Part shown: positions 25,717 through 35,015 of the stretch, piece by piece
How the letters are laid out: each line of letters begins with the position of its first letter
Numbering within the stretch: position 1 is the first letter of the stretch
Source of the DNA: CAVWDU01 sp963753815
GTDB lineage: Bacteria; Pseudomonadota; Gammaproteobacteria; Pseudomonadales; Halieaceae
Length of the DNA: 64,000 nucleotides
Direction: 5' to 3'
Assembly: GCA_963753815.1 (NCBI GenBank)
Contig: CAVWDU010000004.1
Coordinates: 1,054,001-1,118,000, forward strand
Translations under genes and position numbers: made by a program
The notes under the pieces: model-generated
Databases searched by the model: none
Told to the model about the DNA's origin: nothing
What the model saw: only the letters and a program-made list of their open reading frames with translations

Positions 25717-27210
25717 ATGGCAGAGCGGGAAACTCAGAACGAAGCAGCTGAAGCCGAAGCGGCGGAAGCCGGCCTCAGCATACTGGAACAGGCGGTCGGG
25801 GCGACCAAGCAGACAGAACCCGACCAGGCGCAGGAGCTTTTGAAAACGCTCGCCCAACAGGCGCTCGAAGGCACCGTTGTCTGGGACAAGAACCTCACGC
25901 AGACCATTAACAGGGCAATTGCAGCCATCGACTCGGCGATATCGGACCAGCTCGCCAATATCATGCACGACGAGAAATTCCAGAAACTGGAGGGGTCATG
26001 GCGCGGGCTGCACCACCTGATCAGTAACTCGGAGACCAGTGCAACGCTGAAGATACGCATGCTCAACGTCAGTAAGAAAGAGATCTCCAAGGATCTGTCA
26101 AAAGCGATCGAATTCGACCAGAGCCATCTGTTTAAAAGCATCTACGAGTCGGAGTTCGGGCAGGCCGGTGGTGAGCCCTACGGCGCACTCATCGGTGACT
26201 ACGAGTTCAACAATACCCCTGACGACATTTCGACACTGGGTGAGATCTCGCACATCGCCGCGGCCGGCTTCTGTCCATTCATCGCCTCCGCCGGCCCGCA
26301 GATGCTCGGGCTGGATTCCTACGAAGATCTCGCCAAGCCGCGAGATCTCGAAAAGATCTTCCAGAGCGCGGAGTACACCAAATGGCGCAGCTTCCGTGAT
26401 AGCGAGGATGCCCGCTTCGTGACCCTCACTCTTCCGCGCACGCTGGCGCGACTTCCCTACGGTGAAACCACCTCACCGGTCGAGGGGTTCCGCTACGAGG
26501 AGTTCCCACTGGACGAAGGCGGCCGCAATATCCAGACCGACCACGATAAGTTCTGCTGGATGAACGCTTCCTACGTCATGGGAACGGTGATGACCAAGGC
26601 GTTTGCAGAGAACGGGTGGTGCACGCAGATACGCGGTGCAGAGGGCGGAGGCAAGGTAGAGGGCCTGCCCTCATTTTCGTTCCTCAGCGAAGATGGTGAC
26701 GTCGATCTCAAGTGCCCCACCGAGATCCAGATTGCTGATCGCCGCGAGGCGGAGCTGTCCAAGCTCGGGTTCCTGCCGCTGTGCCACTACAAGAATACTG
26801 ACTACGCCGTATTTTTTGGCTCACAGACGACGCAGAAGCCCAAGAAGTATGACCGGCCGGATGCAACCGCAAATGCCGCCATCTCCTCGCGCCTGCCGTA
26901 TATCATGGCCACTTCACGCATAGCCCACTACCTGAAAGTGATGGCGCGCGACAAAGTGGGTTCGTTCCTGGAGGCCCAGGAGGCGGAGCAGATGCTCAAT
27001 CGCTGGATCAATAACTACTGCAACGCCAGCGAAGACGCCTCCGCCGAGAGCAAAGCCAAGTACCCGCTCAAGGAAGCACGTGTGCAGGTCGTGGAGGAAG
27101 AAGGTGCGCCGGGGTCCTACAATGCTGTGGCCTACCTCAGGCCCTGGTTGCAAATGGAGGAGCTGACGACGTCGCTGCGTCTGGTCGCCAATATTCCCAA
27201 GGCGGGCTGA
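25717..27210 (+). CDS. tssC: Type VI secretion sheath large subunit TssC (main copy)
   Basis: This is the outer sheath protein whose contraction drives the tube. The 497-residue chain has the full TssC pattern: FQKLEGSWRGLHHLI, AIEFDQSHLFKSIYESEFG, GGEPYGALIGDYEF, RLPYGETTSPVEGFRYEE and a C-terminal YLRPWLQMEELTTSLRLVA strand that joins sheath rings. The N-terminal helix-rich stretch (about 1-85), which holds the ClpV-interaction area in this family, is present. It has the usual length and follows tssB directly. A second, shorter TssC-like gene follows 32 bases downstream. Confidence 0.96.
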   Translation: MAERETQNEAAEAEAAEAGLSILEQAVGATKQTEPDQAQELLKTLAQQALEGTVVWDKNLTQTINRAIAAIDSAISDQLANIMHDEKFQKLEGSWRGLHHLISNSETSATLKIRMLNVSKKEISKDLSKAIEFDQSHLFKSIYESEFGQAGGEPYGALIGDYEFNNTPDDISTLGEISHIAAAGFCPFIASAGPQMLGLDSYEDLAKPRDLEKIFQSAEYTKWRSFRDSEDARFVTLTLPRTLARLPYGETTSPVEGFRYEEFPLDEGGRNIQTDHDKFCWMNASYVMGTVMTKAFAENGWCTQIRGAEGGGKVEGLPSFSFLSEDGDVDLKCPTEIQIADRREAELSKLGFLPLCHYKNTDYAVFFGSQTTQKPKKYDRPDATANAAISSRLPYIMATSRIAHYLKVMARDKVGSFLEAQEAEQMLNRWINNYCNASEDASAESKAKYPLKEARVQVVEEEGAPGSYNAVAYLRPWLQMEELTTSLRLVANIPKAG

Positions 27211-27242
27211 CGACAAAGGAGCAGAGCCGGGCCTGTGACGAC

Positions 27243-28586
27243 GTGATGCAGGTAACCGATACGCCCGCCGGCGACGCGTGCGGGCGCGCAACTGCCGTGA
27301 TTGCTGGCATCGACGAGCTGCTATCGCGGCAGCTCGACGTCATTCTACACCACCCCGATTTCAAGCAACTGGAAGCGGCCTGGCGTGGCTTGCAGCTGCT
27401 CGTCGAGGGCGCACCGCGCAGCCGCCGCTGCAAAATCCGCGTGCTTGACATCGGCTGGCAGGAAATCGTTCGCGACATGGAGCGTGCCCTGGAATTCGAC
27501 CAGAGCGCCATGTTTTCGAAGCTCTACACCGATGAGTTTGACATGCCCGGGGGTGAACCCTTCGGCGTGGTTCTGTGCAACTTTGAAGTTTCACACAAAC
27601 GTGCCGCCGACATACGCACCCTGAAGCGACTCGGCACGGTCGCCGAGGCGGCTTTCTGCGTTCTCCTTTTCCCTGCCTCACCCGCACTTTTCGGCATGAA
27701 CCGCCTGTCGGATTTCCACCCCACACTCAATCCGGCCAAGCTGTTCCGTGATTCCGAATACCGGATGTGGGAGCAGATGCGTCGCGAACCCTCCAGTCGG
27801 TTTCTCGGCTTCATATTGCCCTACGTGCTGCTGCGCAAGCCGTGGGGCATGCATGGTGTGCGCCGGGGGCCATTCCCGTATGTGGAGGATTGCAGCGACG
27901 TCGGTGACCTGCTCTGGGGTCACAGTGGTCTCGCCCTGGTGCGTATTCTGCTGCGGGAGTTTGAGAGCGTGGGATGGTTCGCCCACATTCGGGGGGCTCC
28001 GCGCGATACCCTGGCGGGCGGCGTTGTCGCCGACATATTGCCGGTCATTTCCGTCGACCGTCCGGGCAACTCGGCCTGCGTGCTTCCCGCCACCGACCTG
28101 GTGATCAGCGACGAGCTCGAGCGCGGTCTCGCTGATTGCGGGTTCATTCCCTTCGTGCACTGCTGGCAGACTTCGTGTTGCGCGGTTTACAGTCTGCCTT
28201 CCCTCTACCGGGTGGCGGGCAGCGACGACGACATCGGCACGCGGAACGATCGCATTGCATCGCAGCTGCAAAATGTCCTCTGCGCGGGTCGCTTTGCGCA
28301 TTACATCAAAGTGATGATGCGGGACAAAACCGGCACGTTTCTCAACGCCACCGAGTGTCAGAGCTTTATGGAGGACTGGCTCAGCGATTACTGTATTGCC
28401 GGTGATAACCTCCCATGGTCGACGCAGGCGCGCTTCCCTCTCAAGGCCGCACAGCTCAACGTTCGCGAGAAACCCGCCGACCCCGGCCACTTTCTCTGCG
28501 ACATCCACCTCTCGCCACACTACCAGTACGATGGACTCGTCGGCGAGATCAGATTGACCACAGAACTCGCACCGACCAGACCATGA
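27243..28586 (+). CDS. tssC2: Second TssC-like sheath protein, shorter at the N-terminus
   Basis: The 447-residue protein is a diverged paralogue of the preceding TssC, with matching blocks FKQLEAAWRGLQLLV, ALEFDQSAMFSKLYTDEF and GGEPFGVVLCNFE. It has lost about 50 N-terminal residues relative to TssC, and its C-terminal strand reads DIHLSPHYQYDGLVGEIRL. Paired TssC genes are known in Agrobacterium-type T6SSs (TssC40 and TssC41), so this may be a second sheath or baseplate-proximal component. GTG 27243 and ATG 27246 are adjacent start choices; an AAGGAG lies too far upstream to decide. Its stop overlaps the tssE start (ATGA). Confidence 0.9.
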   Translation: MMQVTDTPAGDACGRATAVIAGIDELLSRQLDVILHHPDFKQLEAAWRGLQLLVEGAPRSRRCKIRVLDIGWQEIVRDMERALEFDQSAMFSKLYTDEFDMPGGEPFGVVLCNFEVSHKRAADIRTLKRLGTVAEAAFCVLLFPASPALFGMNRLSDFHPTLNPAKLFRDSEYRMWEQMRREPSSRFLGFILPYVLLRKPWGMHGVRRGPFPYVEDCSDVGDLLWGHSGLALVRILLREFESVGWFAHIRGAPRDTLAGGVVADILPVISVDRPGNSACVLPATDLVISDELERGLADCGFIPFVHCWQTSCCAVYSLPSLYRVAGSDDDIGTRNDRIASQLQNVLCAGRFAHYIKVMMRDKTGTFLNATECQSFMEDWLSDYCIAGDNLPWSTQARFPLKAAQLNVREKPADPGHFLCDIHLSPHYQYDGLVGEIRLTTELAPTRP

Positions 28587-29050
28587 AGAACAAGGAAATC
28601 AGACCCTCGCTACTCGATCGCCTGCTGGGCTCACCAGGCAATCCGGGTGCGGGTAGCTATTACTCACTCTATGAGCTGCGCGAATCGGTCCAGCGCGACC
28701 TGCAAAACCTCCTGAATACGCGCGTGCGTTTCCTCTCCCCTGAAAAAAACCTCAAGTCAGTGCAGGATACCGTACTGAATTACGGCCTGCCGGACCTCAC
28801 CTCGCTGCAGCTGCAATCGAACCAGGGCCGGCTCGATTTCGCGGAATGGATTGAACGAGCGGTTAAACGGTTTGAACCCCGGTTCAAGAAAGTGACTGTC
28901 ACGCCGGCGGGCAAACCGGAGTCGGGCGGCGGACTCACCTTCAGGGTTGACGCGGTTCTATATGCCGATCCAGCACCGGAGGACGTGAGTTTCGACTCCA
29001 CCATTGACCCGCTCAAGCATACGATCTTGCTGAGCGAGGCCCGACGGTGA
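28583..29050 (+). CDS. tssE: Type VI secretion baseplate protein TssE
   Basis: TssE is the gp25-like wedge that starts sheath growth. The 155-residue chain has the gp25 helix-strand core: LRESVQRDLQNLLNTR, VLNYGLPDLTSLQL and IERAVKRFEPRFKKVTVT. The gp25 EPR motif (FEPRFKKV) is intact. The start at ATG 28583 overlaps the preceding stop. The last four bases overlap the tssF start, so tssC2-tssE-tssF-tssG-tssH is a chain of overlapping genes. Confidence 0.94.
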   Translation: MKNKEIRPSLLDRLLGSPGNPGAGSYYSLYELRESVQRDLQNLLNTRVRFLSPEKNLKSVQDTVLNYGLPDLTSLQLQSNQGRLDFAEWIERAVKRFEPRFKKVTVTPAGKPESGGGLTFRVDAVLYADPAPEDVSFDSTIDPLKHTILLSEARR

Positions 29051-30864
29051 GTGATGATCTGCTGGCCTATTACAACCGGGAGCTGTCCTGGTTCAAGCGC
29101 GCGCTCGCAGGCTTTGCCGACGCACACCCCGAGACCGCAGCCAATCTGAGAATCAGTGAAGACGCGGTGGAAGATCCGCACACGTCCCGCCTGATCGAGA
29201 GCGTCGCATTTCTCAATGCCAGGATACAGAGTCGGCTTGACGATGATTTTCCACTCATCGTCGCCGCGCTACTGGAACACCTCTATCCCTTCTACCTTGC
29301 ACCGAAACCATCACTGATGCAGGCACAGATGCAGGCGGCCGAGGGCCTCGACACGGCTCTCCGAATTCCCCGGGGCACGCTCTTCGAGACCGAACCGGTC
29401 GCCGGCGTCAAGTGCCGGTTCCAGAACTGCTACGACGTTGTGCTCACACCGCTAAGCATCGCCGAGGCCAGCCTGGTATCGAAGCCCTTCAGCACGCCGG
29501 GTGCTGACACCGCAGCGGGTGCACAGGCAGTGCTGTCGCTCGCATTCCACGCCAGCGATGACGGTTTCAGCCTTGCCGACTCGGAACAGGATTCCCTGGT
29601 GCTGCAGATCAAGCCCGACCAGCATGCCTGGGCCCTGCATGACCTGCTGTTCAAGCACTGCGGTGGCATTGTCGTGGCAAAGTCTGAACTGGACCCCGAC
29701 CCCGTACGGCTCGACCCCGGCGAGCTCACTCCTATGGGCAGGGGTCCGGCGGAGCGGGTATTGCCCGAAATCGACGATACCGAGTCGCAGTACCAGTTGC
29801 TCGCCGAATATTTCTACTACAGCGAAAAGTTTCTCTATTTCCGGCTCTCCGGGTTAAAGAAAGCCCTGGCGGGACATGCGGGCGATTTCCAGGTGTACAT
29901 CTACCTCACGGACGTCCACCGGGAGCTGGAATCACAGCTCTCTGCCCAGATGTTTGCGCTGCACAGTTCACCCATGGTCAATCTGTTTGCCGCGCAGGCA
30001 GAGCCTATTCGCCTGAATCCGGAGCAGGTCGATTACCAGCTCGTACCCGATATCCACGCGGTGGGCGATACCGAAGTCTATGCAGTCACTGACGTCAGAA
30101 TGACCGGAGAAGACAGCAGTGCCGCCGTCGAAGTGCTCCCCTACTATGGCATCCATCACGATGGCACCGCCCACGAATGGTATTGGCACGGGTCGCGCAG
30201 GTCGGCTGAACCCGGGGCGGGTAGTGCTGCCACCGATTACTACCTGTCGATCACCTCGCTCGACAGCCAACCGCCCAGCGGTGAGCGCCAGTCACTACTC
30301 ACCCGTGTGCTGTGCAGCAACGGCAACCTGCCGGCGAAGCTGCCCTACGGCGGCGGCCAACCGAGGCTCATGGCCGAAGACGCGATCAGCGGTCTCGAAG
30401 GTGTTAAATCAACCAGTCCGCCCACGCCCGTGCGGCGCCTGGACCTCGGCAAGGGTCTGCTCTGGCGGCTGCTTTCCCACCTCAACCTGAACTACCTGAG
30501 CCTGGTCGGCAGCAAAAACCCGGCGGAGCAGCTTCGTGAAATGCTGCGGCTGTACGACCACGGTGATTCCCCGGCCCTGCGGGCGCGAATCAATGCCCTG
30601 GACAGTGTGAAGACGCGTATCATCTCCCTGCCCGTCGCGGTGGACGGTCGGCCCGTCATCTGCCGGGGTGTGGATATCGACATCATGTTTGATAACAGCC
30701 TGCTGGACTCGGGAAGCGCGTTGTTGTTCGGCGACGTCCTCATGCAGTTCCTGTCCAGTTACGTCAACCTGAATTCCTTTGTGAGGCTGAGTGTCCGCAT
30801 CAAGGGACGTGATGGCATCTATCACCGGTGGGAGCCGCTCATTGGCAAGCGGCCGGTAATATGA
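29047..30864 (+). CDS. tssF: Type VI secretion baseplate protein TssF
   Basis: TssF is the large wedge protein of the baseplate. The 605-residue protein opens LAYYNRELSWFKRALAGFADAHPETA, the family signature, has the family length, and includes SRLIESVAFLNARIQSRLDDDFP. The C-terminus FVRLSVRIKGRDGIYHRWEP is also typical. It starts with GTG overlapping the tssE stop (GTGA). Its own stop overlaps the tssG start. Confidence 0.96.
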   Translation: MSDDLLAYYNRELSWFKRALAGFADAHPETAANLRISEDAVEDPHTSRLIESVAFLNARIQSRLDDDFPLIVAALLEHLYPFYLAPKPSLMQAQMQAAEGLDTALRIPRGTLFETEPVAGVKCRFQNCYDVVLTPLSIAEASLVSKPFSTPGADTAAGAQAVLSLAFHASDDGFSLADSEQDSLVLQIKPDQHAWALHDLLFKHCGGIVVAKSELDPDPVRLDPGELTPMGRGPAERVLPEIDDTESQYQLLAEYFYYSEKFLYFRLSGLKKALAGHAGDFQVYIYLTDVHRELESQLSAQMFALHSSPMVNLFAAQAEPIRLNPEQVDYQLVPDIHAVGDTEVYAVTDVRMTGEDSSAAVEVLPYYGIHHDGTAHEWYWHGSRRSAEPGAGSAATDYYLSITSLDSQPPSGERQSLLTRVLCSNGNLPAKLPYGGGQPRLMAEDAISGLEGVKSTSPPTPVRRLDLGKGLLWRLLSHLNLNYLSLVGSKNPAEQLREMLRLYDHGDSPALRARINALDSVKTRIISLPVAVDGRPVICRGVDIDIMFDNSLLDSGSALLFGDVLMQFLSSYVNLNSFVRLSVRIKGRDGIYHRWEPLIGKRPVI

Positions 30865-31862
30865 AAGCTGACCTCTATTCCGAGCTGTTCGGCCTCGTCA
30901 CACTGCTGGATGATCGCAATCCTGCCACAACGCTGGGCTCTACCCACAGTATCGCTGAAGAGCCGGTCAGGTTTCACAACATCTCCCAGTTGTCCTTTCC
31001 CGGACCGCCGAACAGTCGCCGTGATGACGCCACAGGTCAGTGTCACGTCGATACCGCAATCTTCGGTTTGTTGGGGCCGATCGGGCCGCTGCCCTACGTC
31101 TACAGTGAAATGGAGGCAAGGGCGACGCGCGGCAACGATTCCGCGATGCGGGACCTGTTGGATATTTTCAGTCACCGCGCGGCATCGCTGATGTACCGCG
31201 CATGGAGAAAAAACCGTAACTCCCTGGAGTACCAACCCGGAGCCGCTCGCGAGCGACAGCGCAAATTCAGTGCCATGCTGGAAGGCTTTGCGGGTATGAC
31301 AGACCTGCCGCCGCGGATCGCCTGGCTCGAGATGGAACGCAACCGCATTCTGTCCTGTATGGATGTCTTTCCCCGCCGGGTGCGCAGTGCGGTCGGGCTC
31401 AGGCGACTGCTCAATCGCCAGTTCAAGATGCGCTTCGAAATCGAAGAGTTCGTCGGCGCCTGGGAATCCTTACCCATCGAGGCCAGGAGTTCCCTGGGTG
31501 CGGGCGGCGTGGAGCCCCGGCTCGGCTACACTACGATCATCGGCAGCCGTAGCTGGCAGGCGCAATCAACCTTCCAGGTCGTCATTCGGCACCCCAGTGC
31601 AGCGGACTACCGGGCCCTGCAGCCAGGCAGCGAATCACTGAGACAGATGCAACTGGTTATCGCGCTGTACTGCCCGCCGGAGCTTGCCTTCCGCATCCAC
31701 ATCGAGGTGAGTGCGGAGGCCATCGAGCCCGGGCCACTTGGCGGTGCGGGTCAGCCCGGCGCCATGCTGGGCTGGAACACGGTACTGGGTGCCCCCCGCG
31801 GCGGGCAGGATTACGCGCTGAGCATTTGCAGAAATTACAACGAAAGCAGGATGAACTCATGA
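30861..31862 (+). CDS. tssG: Type VI secretion baseplate protein TssG
   Basis: TssG completes the TssF2-TssG wedge. The 333-residue protein has the family blocks VRFHNISQLSFPG, TAIFGLLGPIGPLPYVYSE, FFDIFSHR-like LLDIFSHRAASLMYRAW, and a C-terminal LGWNTVLGAPRGGQ. ATG 30861 overlaps the tssF stop (ATGA), and the tssG stop overlaps the tssH start. Confidence 0.95.
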   Translation: MKADLYSELFGLVTLLDDRNPATTLGSTHSIAEEPVRFHNISQLSFPGPPNSRRDDATGQCHVDTAIFGLLGPIGPLPYVYSEMEARATRGNDSAMRDLLDIFSHRAASLMYRAWRKNRNSLEYQPGAARERQRKFSAMLEGFAGMTDLPPRIAWLEMERNRILSCMDVFPRRVRSAVGLRRLLNRQFKMRFEIEEFVGAWESLPIEARSSLGAGGVEPRLGYTTIIGSRSWQAQSTFQVVIRHPSAADYRALQPGSESLRQMQLVIALYCPPELAFRIHIEVSAEAIEPGPLGGAGQPGAMLGWNTVLGAPRGGQDYALSICRNYNESRMNS

Positions 31863-34525
31863 CACAAGTGGATCTCAAGTCACTGATCGAGCGCCTCGGC
31901 CCAACCATGAAAGCAGGGCTCGAAGCGGGTGCTGCCGCGGCCATGTCGAACGGTCATTACAGCGTCGAGGTAGAACACTGGCTATTGCGGCTGCTGGACG
32001 AGGAGAACAGTGATCTCGTCGAGGTCCTCAAGTTGAATGATGTCGACCTGGATCGGGCCCGGCGCCAGCTACAGGAAGCGGTACATCGATTCAAATCCGG
32101 GAATACACGCCCGCCCGCACTCGCCCCACAACTGGTGGAAAGCGCCAAGAACGCCTGGCTGCTGGCCAGTGTGAACCACGGGCTCGGGCAGACGCTGTCC
32201 TCCCACCTGCTGGCGGCGATATTTTCCGATGACAGCAGTCGCAATCAATTGGTGGGGGTGGTGCCGTGCTTCCAGGAACTGAATGCGGATGCGGTGTTGG
32301 AGAACGCCGCCTCTATCATCGGCAAGACGCCGGAGTCCAGCGACTCAGGCACTCGGGCGGACGCCGGCAGCGCCTCACCCACTGCCCCCGCCGCCGCTGC
32401 CGGCGGCAAGGCTCTCGATCAATTCACCGTCAACCTCACAGCGAAGGCCGCGGACGGAAAAATCGACCCAGTACTGGGTCGGGATACGGAGATACGCCAG
32501 TGCATCGATATCCTGATGCGGCGACGACAGAACAACCCTATTCTCACCGGCGAGGCAGGCGTCGGAAAGACCGCCGTCGTGGAGGGCCTTGCACTGCGCG
32601 TTGCCCAGGGCGATGTCCCGGAACCCCTGAAGGGCGTCGTGATTCGCACGCTCGATCTGGGCCTGCTGCAGGCCGGCGCGTCGGTCAAGGGCGAGTTCGA
32701 GAACCGGCTGCGGCAGGTGATCGACGAGGTCAAGGGGTCGCCACAGTCAATCATCATGTTCATCGACGAGGCGCACACGCTTATCGGGGCCGGCGGCAAG
32801 GAGGGCCAGGGGGATGCGGCAAACCTGTTGAAGCCAGCTCTGGCGCGCGGTGAGCTGCGCACGATTGCGGCCACGACCTGGGCCGAATACAAGAAATACT
32901 TCGAACGCGATCCGGCACTGACACGCCGCTTCCAGGTGGTAAAAGTGGAAGAACCTTCTGTTGACGTGGCCATAGACATGATGCGCGGCCTGGCTGGTAT
33001 GCTCCAGGAGCACCACGGTGTTCGCATCGGTGATGACGCGATCGCGGCGTCGGTGAAGCTTTCACACCGCTATATTCCCGACCGGCAGCTACCTGACAAA
33101 TCCGTCAGCCTGCTCGATACCGCCTGCGCCCGGGTCGCCCTGACCCAGATGGCCACGCCCGCCAGGCTTGAGGACACCGAACGCAGAATCAAGCAACTGC
33201 AGACCAACCTCGAGTTGCTGGAACGGGAGAACGTCGCCTCCGGTGACCGCGACGAGGAAATTTCCTCCATGCGTTCAGAAAAGGCGGCCGCCGAAAGCGA
33301 ACTGGAGAGCCTCACCGAACGCTGGGACAGGGAAAAAGAGCTGATACAGCAGATCAATGCCATTCGCGCCACCCTCGAGGCGGATTACCTCGCGACCGAC
33401 GAAGACGCCGCAGAGCGCCTTGACGAGGCCCAGAGGGGCCAGCTTAGAAGCGAACTCCGCGCCCTGCAGGAGCAATTGCAGTCTGCACAGGGCCCCGAGC
33501 CGCTGATGTCACCCCACGTGGACGCTGCCGCCGTTGCTGAAGTCGTCGGCAACTGGACCGGTATACCCGTGGGCAAAATGATCAGCGACGACGTCGAGGG
33601 CATCATGCAGCTGGAGGATCGGCTGCGTGAGCGGGTCATCGGCCAGGACCATGCGCTGCATGCGATCGCGCAGGTGGTCTCGACCGCCAAGGCCGGCCTC
33701 AGTGACCCGCGCAAACCCACCGGCGTGTTCATGATGATCGGCACCAGCGGCACCGGCAAGACAGAAACCGCGCTCGCCCTGGCAGACCTGCTCTACGGTG
33801 GCGAGCAGAATCTTACCGTGATCAATATGTCCGAGTTCAAGGAGGAACACAAAGTCTCGATGCTGCTGGGTTCCCCCCCCGGCTATGTAGGCTACGGCGA
33901 AGGAGGTGTACTCACCGAGGCGGCTCGGCGCAAACCGTATTCCGTCATACTGCTCGACGAAATGGAGAAAGCCCACCCCGGGGTACAGGACGTGTTCTAC
34001 AACCTGTTCGATAAAGGCACGATCAAGGACGGCGAGGGGCGTAACATCGATTTCAAGAACAGCATGATCATCATGACGACAAACGCCGGCGAGGACGCCA
34101 TCCGCGCAATCATGGCGCAACAGGAAGAGCGCCCCGATCCCGAACTGCTGCTCGACAGCATCCGGCCCGAGTTGTTGAAAACCTTCAAGCCGGCCTTCCT
34201 GGGCCGTTGTTCACTCGTCACCTACTTCCCCCTGGAGGACGACAAGCTGCTGAAGATCTGCGAGATCAATATGAAGCGGATCGAAAAGCGTGTTCAGGAA
34301 CATTACGGGGCGAGCTTCAGCTACGACGAGGACGTTCTCGTCCACATCGTCGCCCGCTGCCAGGAGTCAGACACCGGCGCCCGCAACATCGAGCACATCC
34401 TCAGCAAGTCATTGCTCCCGGAACTTGCCACCCGGTGCCTGACCCGACTGGGTGAGGGGCAGACAATAAACGCCATCCATATCGGCGCGGACGACGACGG
34501 CACTTTTAACTACGCCATCAGCTAG
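31859..34525 (+). CDS. tssH: T6SS sheath-recycling ATPase TssH (ClpV)
   Basis: ClpV is a hexameric AAA+ unfoldase that takes contracted sheath apart. The 888-residue chain has an N-terminal domain (about 1-160) that binds sheath, and an Ala/Ser linker. The first AAA module has Walker A GEAGVGKT (231-238) and the IMFIDEAH Walker B. A coiled middle domain (about 410-540) follows. The second AAA module has GTSGTGKT (628-635) and ILLDEMEKAHP. Both ATPase sites look intact. The ATG at 31859 overlaps the tssG stop. It is the last gene of the plus-strand run; the repeats after it may end the transcript. Confidence 0.96.
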   Translation: MTQVDLKSLIERLGPTMKAGLEAGAAAAMSNGHYSVEVEHWLLRLLDEENSDLVEVLKLNDVDLDRARRQLQEAVHRFKSGNTRPPALAPQLVESAKNAWLLASVNHGLGQTLSSHLLAAIFSDDSSRNQLVGVVPCFQELNADAVLENAASIIGKTPESSDSGTRADAGSASPTAPAAAAGGKALDQFTVNLTAKAADGKIDPVLGRDTEIRQCIDILMRRRQNNPILTGEAGVGKTAVVEGLALRVAQGDVPEPLKGVVIRTLDLGLLQAGASVKGEFENRLRQVIDEVKGSPQSIIMFIDEAHTLIGAGGKEGQGDAANLLKPALARGELRTIAATTWAEYKKYFERDPALTRRFQVVKVEEPSVDVAIDMMRGLAGMLQEHHGVRIGDDAIAASVKLSHRYIPDRQLPDKSVSLLDTACARVALTQMATPARLEDTERRIKQLQTNLELLERENVASGDRDEEISSMRSEKAAAESELESLTERWDREKELIQQINAIRATLEADYLATDEDAAERLDEAQRGQLRSELRALQEQLQSAQGPEPLMSPHVDAAAVAEVVGNWTGIPVGKMISDDVEGIMQLEDRLRERVIGQDHALHAIAQVVSTAKAGLSDPRKPTGVFMMIGTSGTGKTETALALADLLYGGEQNLTVINMSEFKEEHKVSMLLGSPPGYVGYGEGGVLTEAARRKPYSVILLDEMEKAHPGVQDVFYNLFDKGTIKDGEGRNIDFKNSMIIMTTNAGEDAIRAIMAQQEERPDPELLLDSIRPELLKTFKPAFLGRCSLVTYFPLEDDKLLKICEINMKRIEKRVQEHYGASFSYDEDVLVHIVARCQESDTGARNIEHILSKSLLPELATRCLTRLGEGQTINAIHIGADDDGTFNYAIS

Positions 34526-34607
34526 CCCGCGAGCGCAATCGAGAGGCGGCCGCACCTCGCCGCCACACCTCGCCGGCCGCACCAGCAGAACGGTCCCATG
34601 CCGATAG

Positions 34608-34723
34608 GCAATGAGCGGGATTACGCTTTCAGGGGGCGTCTGGCGGCATGGATGCCGCCAGCGAGCCTGTACATGGATGTGCGCTTTTTGGCGTCCCCCG
34701 GAAAGCGTGATCGCGCTCGTTGC
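34608..34723. repeat. Large imperfect palindrome, copy 1
   Basis: The left arm (34608-34641, starting GCAATGAGCGGGATTACGCT) pairs with the right arm (34690-34723) over about 34 bases with few mismatches. Inside it, TGGCGGCAT, GG, ATGCCGCCA is a perfect 9-bp hairpin (34641-34660). As RNA this would be one long branched stem-loop, able to end or stabilise the tssH transcript. The form also resembles REP/BIME or MITE elements. Confidence 0.8.
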
Positions 34724-34804
34724 CCGAGAGCTATCCACGACCGGCCGCACTAGCCGGCCGCACCTCGCCGGCCGCACCTCAGCAGAACAGCCCCATGTCG
34801 ATAG

Positions 34805-34920
34805 GCAATGAGCGGGATTACGCTTTCAGGGGGCGTCTGGCGGCATGGATGCCGCCAGCGAGCCTGCACATGGATGTGCGCTTTTTGGCGTCCCCCGGAA
34901 AGCGTAATCGCGCTCGTTGC
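34805..34920. repeat. Large imperfect palindrome, copy 2
   Basis: This is the second copy of the branched palindrome. Arms lie at 34805-34838 and 34887-34920, with the same inner TGGCGGCAT hairpin. Compared with copy 1 it differs at a loop base and in the right arm (GTAATC instead of GTGATC), a change that restores pairing with the left-arm GATTAC. Confidence 0.8.
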
Positions 34921-35015
34921 CCGAGAGCTATCCACAAGCCGGCCGCACCTAGCCGGCCGCACCTAGCCGGCCGCACCTGAATTGCCACCCCACGAAAACG
35001 GAGACGCTGTTGGCT

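Larger units (their letters stand above)
34548..34980. repeat. Duplicated 197-bp unit with GGCCGCACCT-type tandem ends
   Basis: Two near-identical segments start at 34584 and 34781 (period 197) and match over about 157 bases with only a handful of differences. Between and around them lie short direct repeats of CCGGCCGCACCT with small variations, at 34548-34583, 34741-34780 and 34937-34979. No gene is supported. The unit fills most of the 490-base gap between tssH and the convergent caspase-like gene. Confidence 0.9.
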
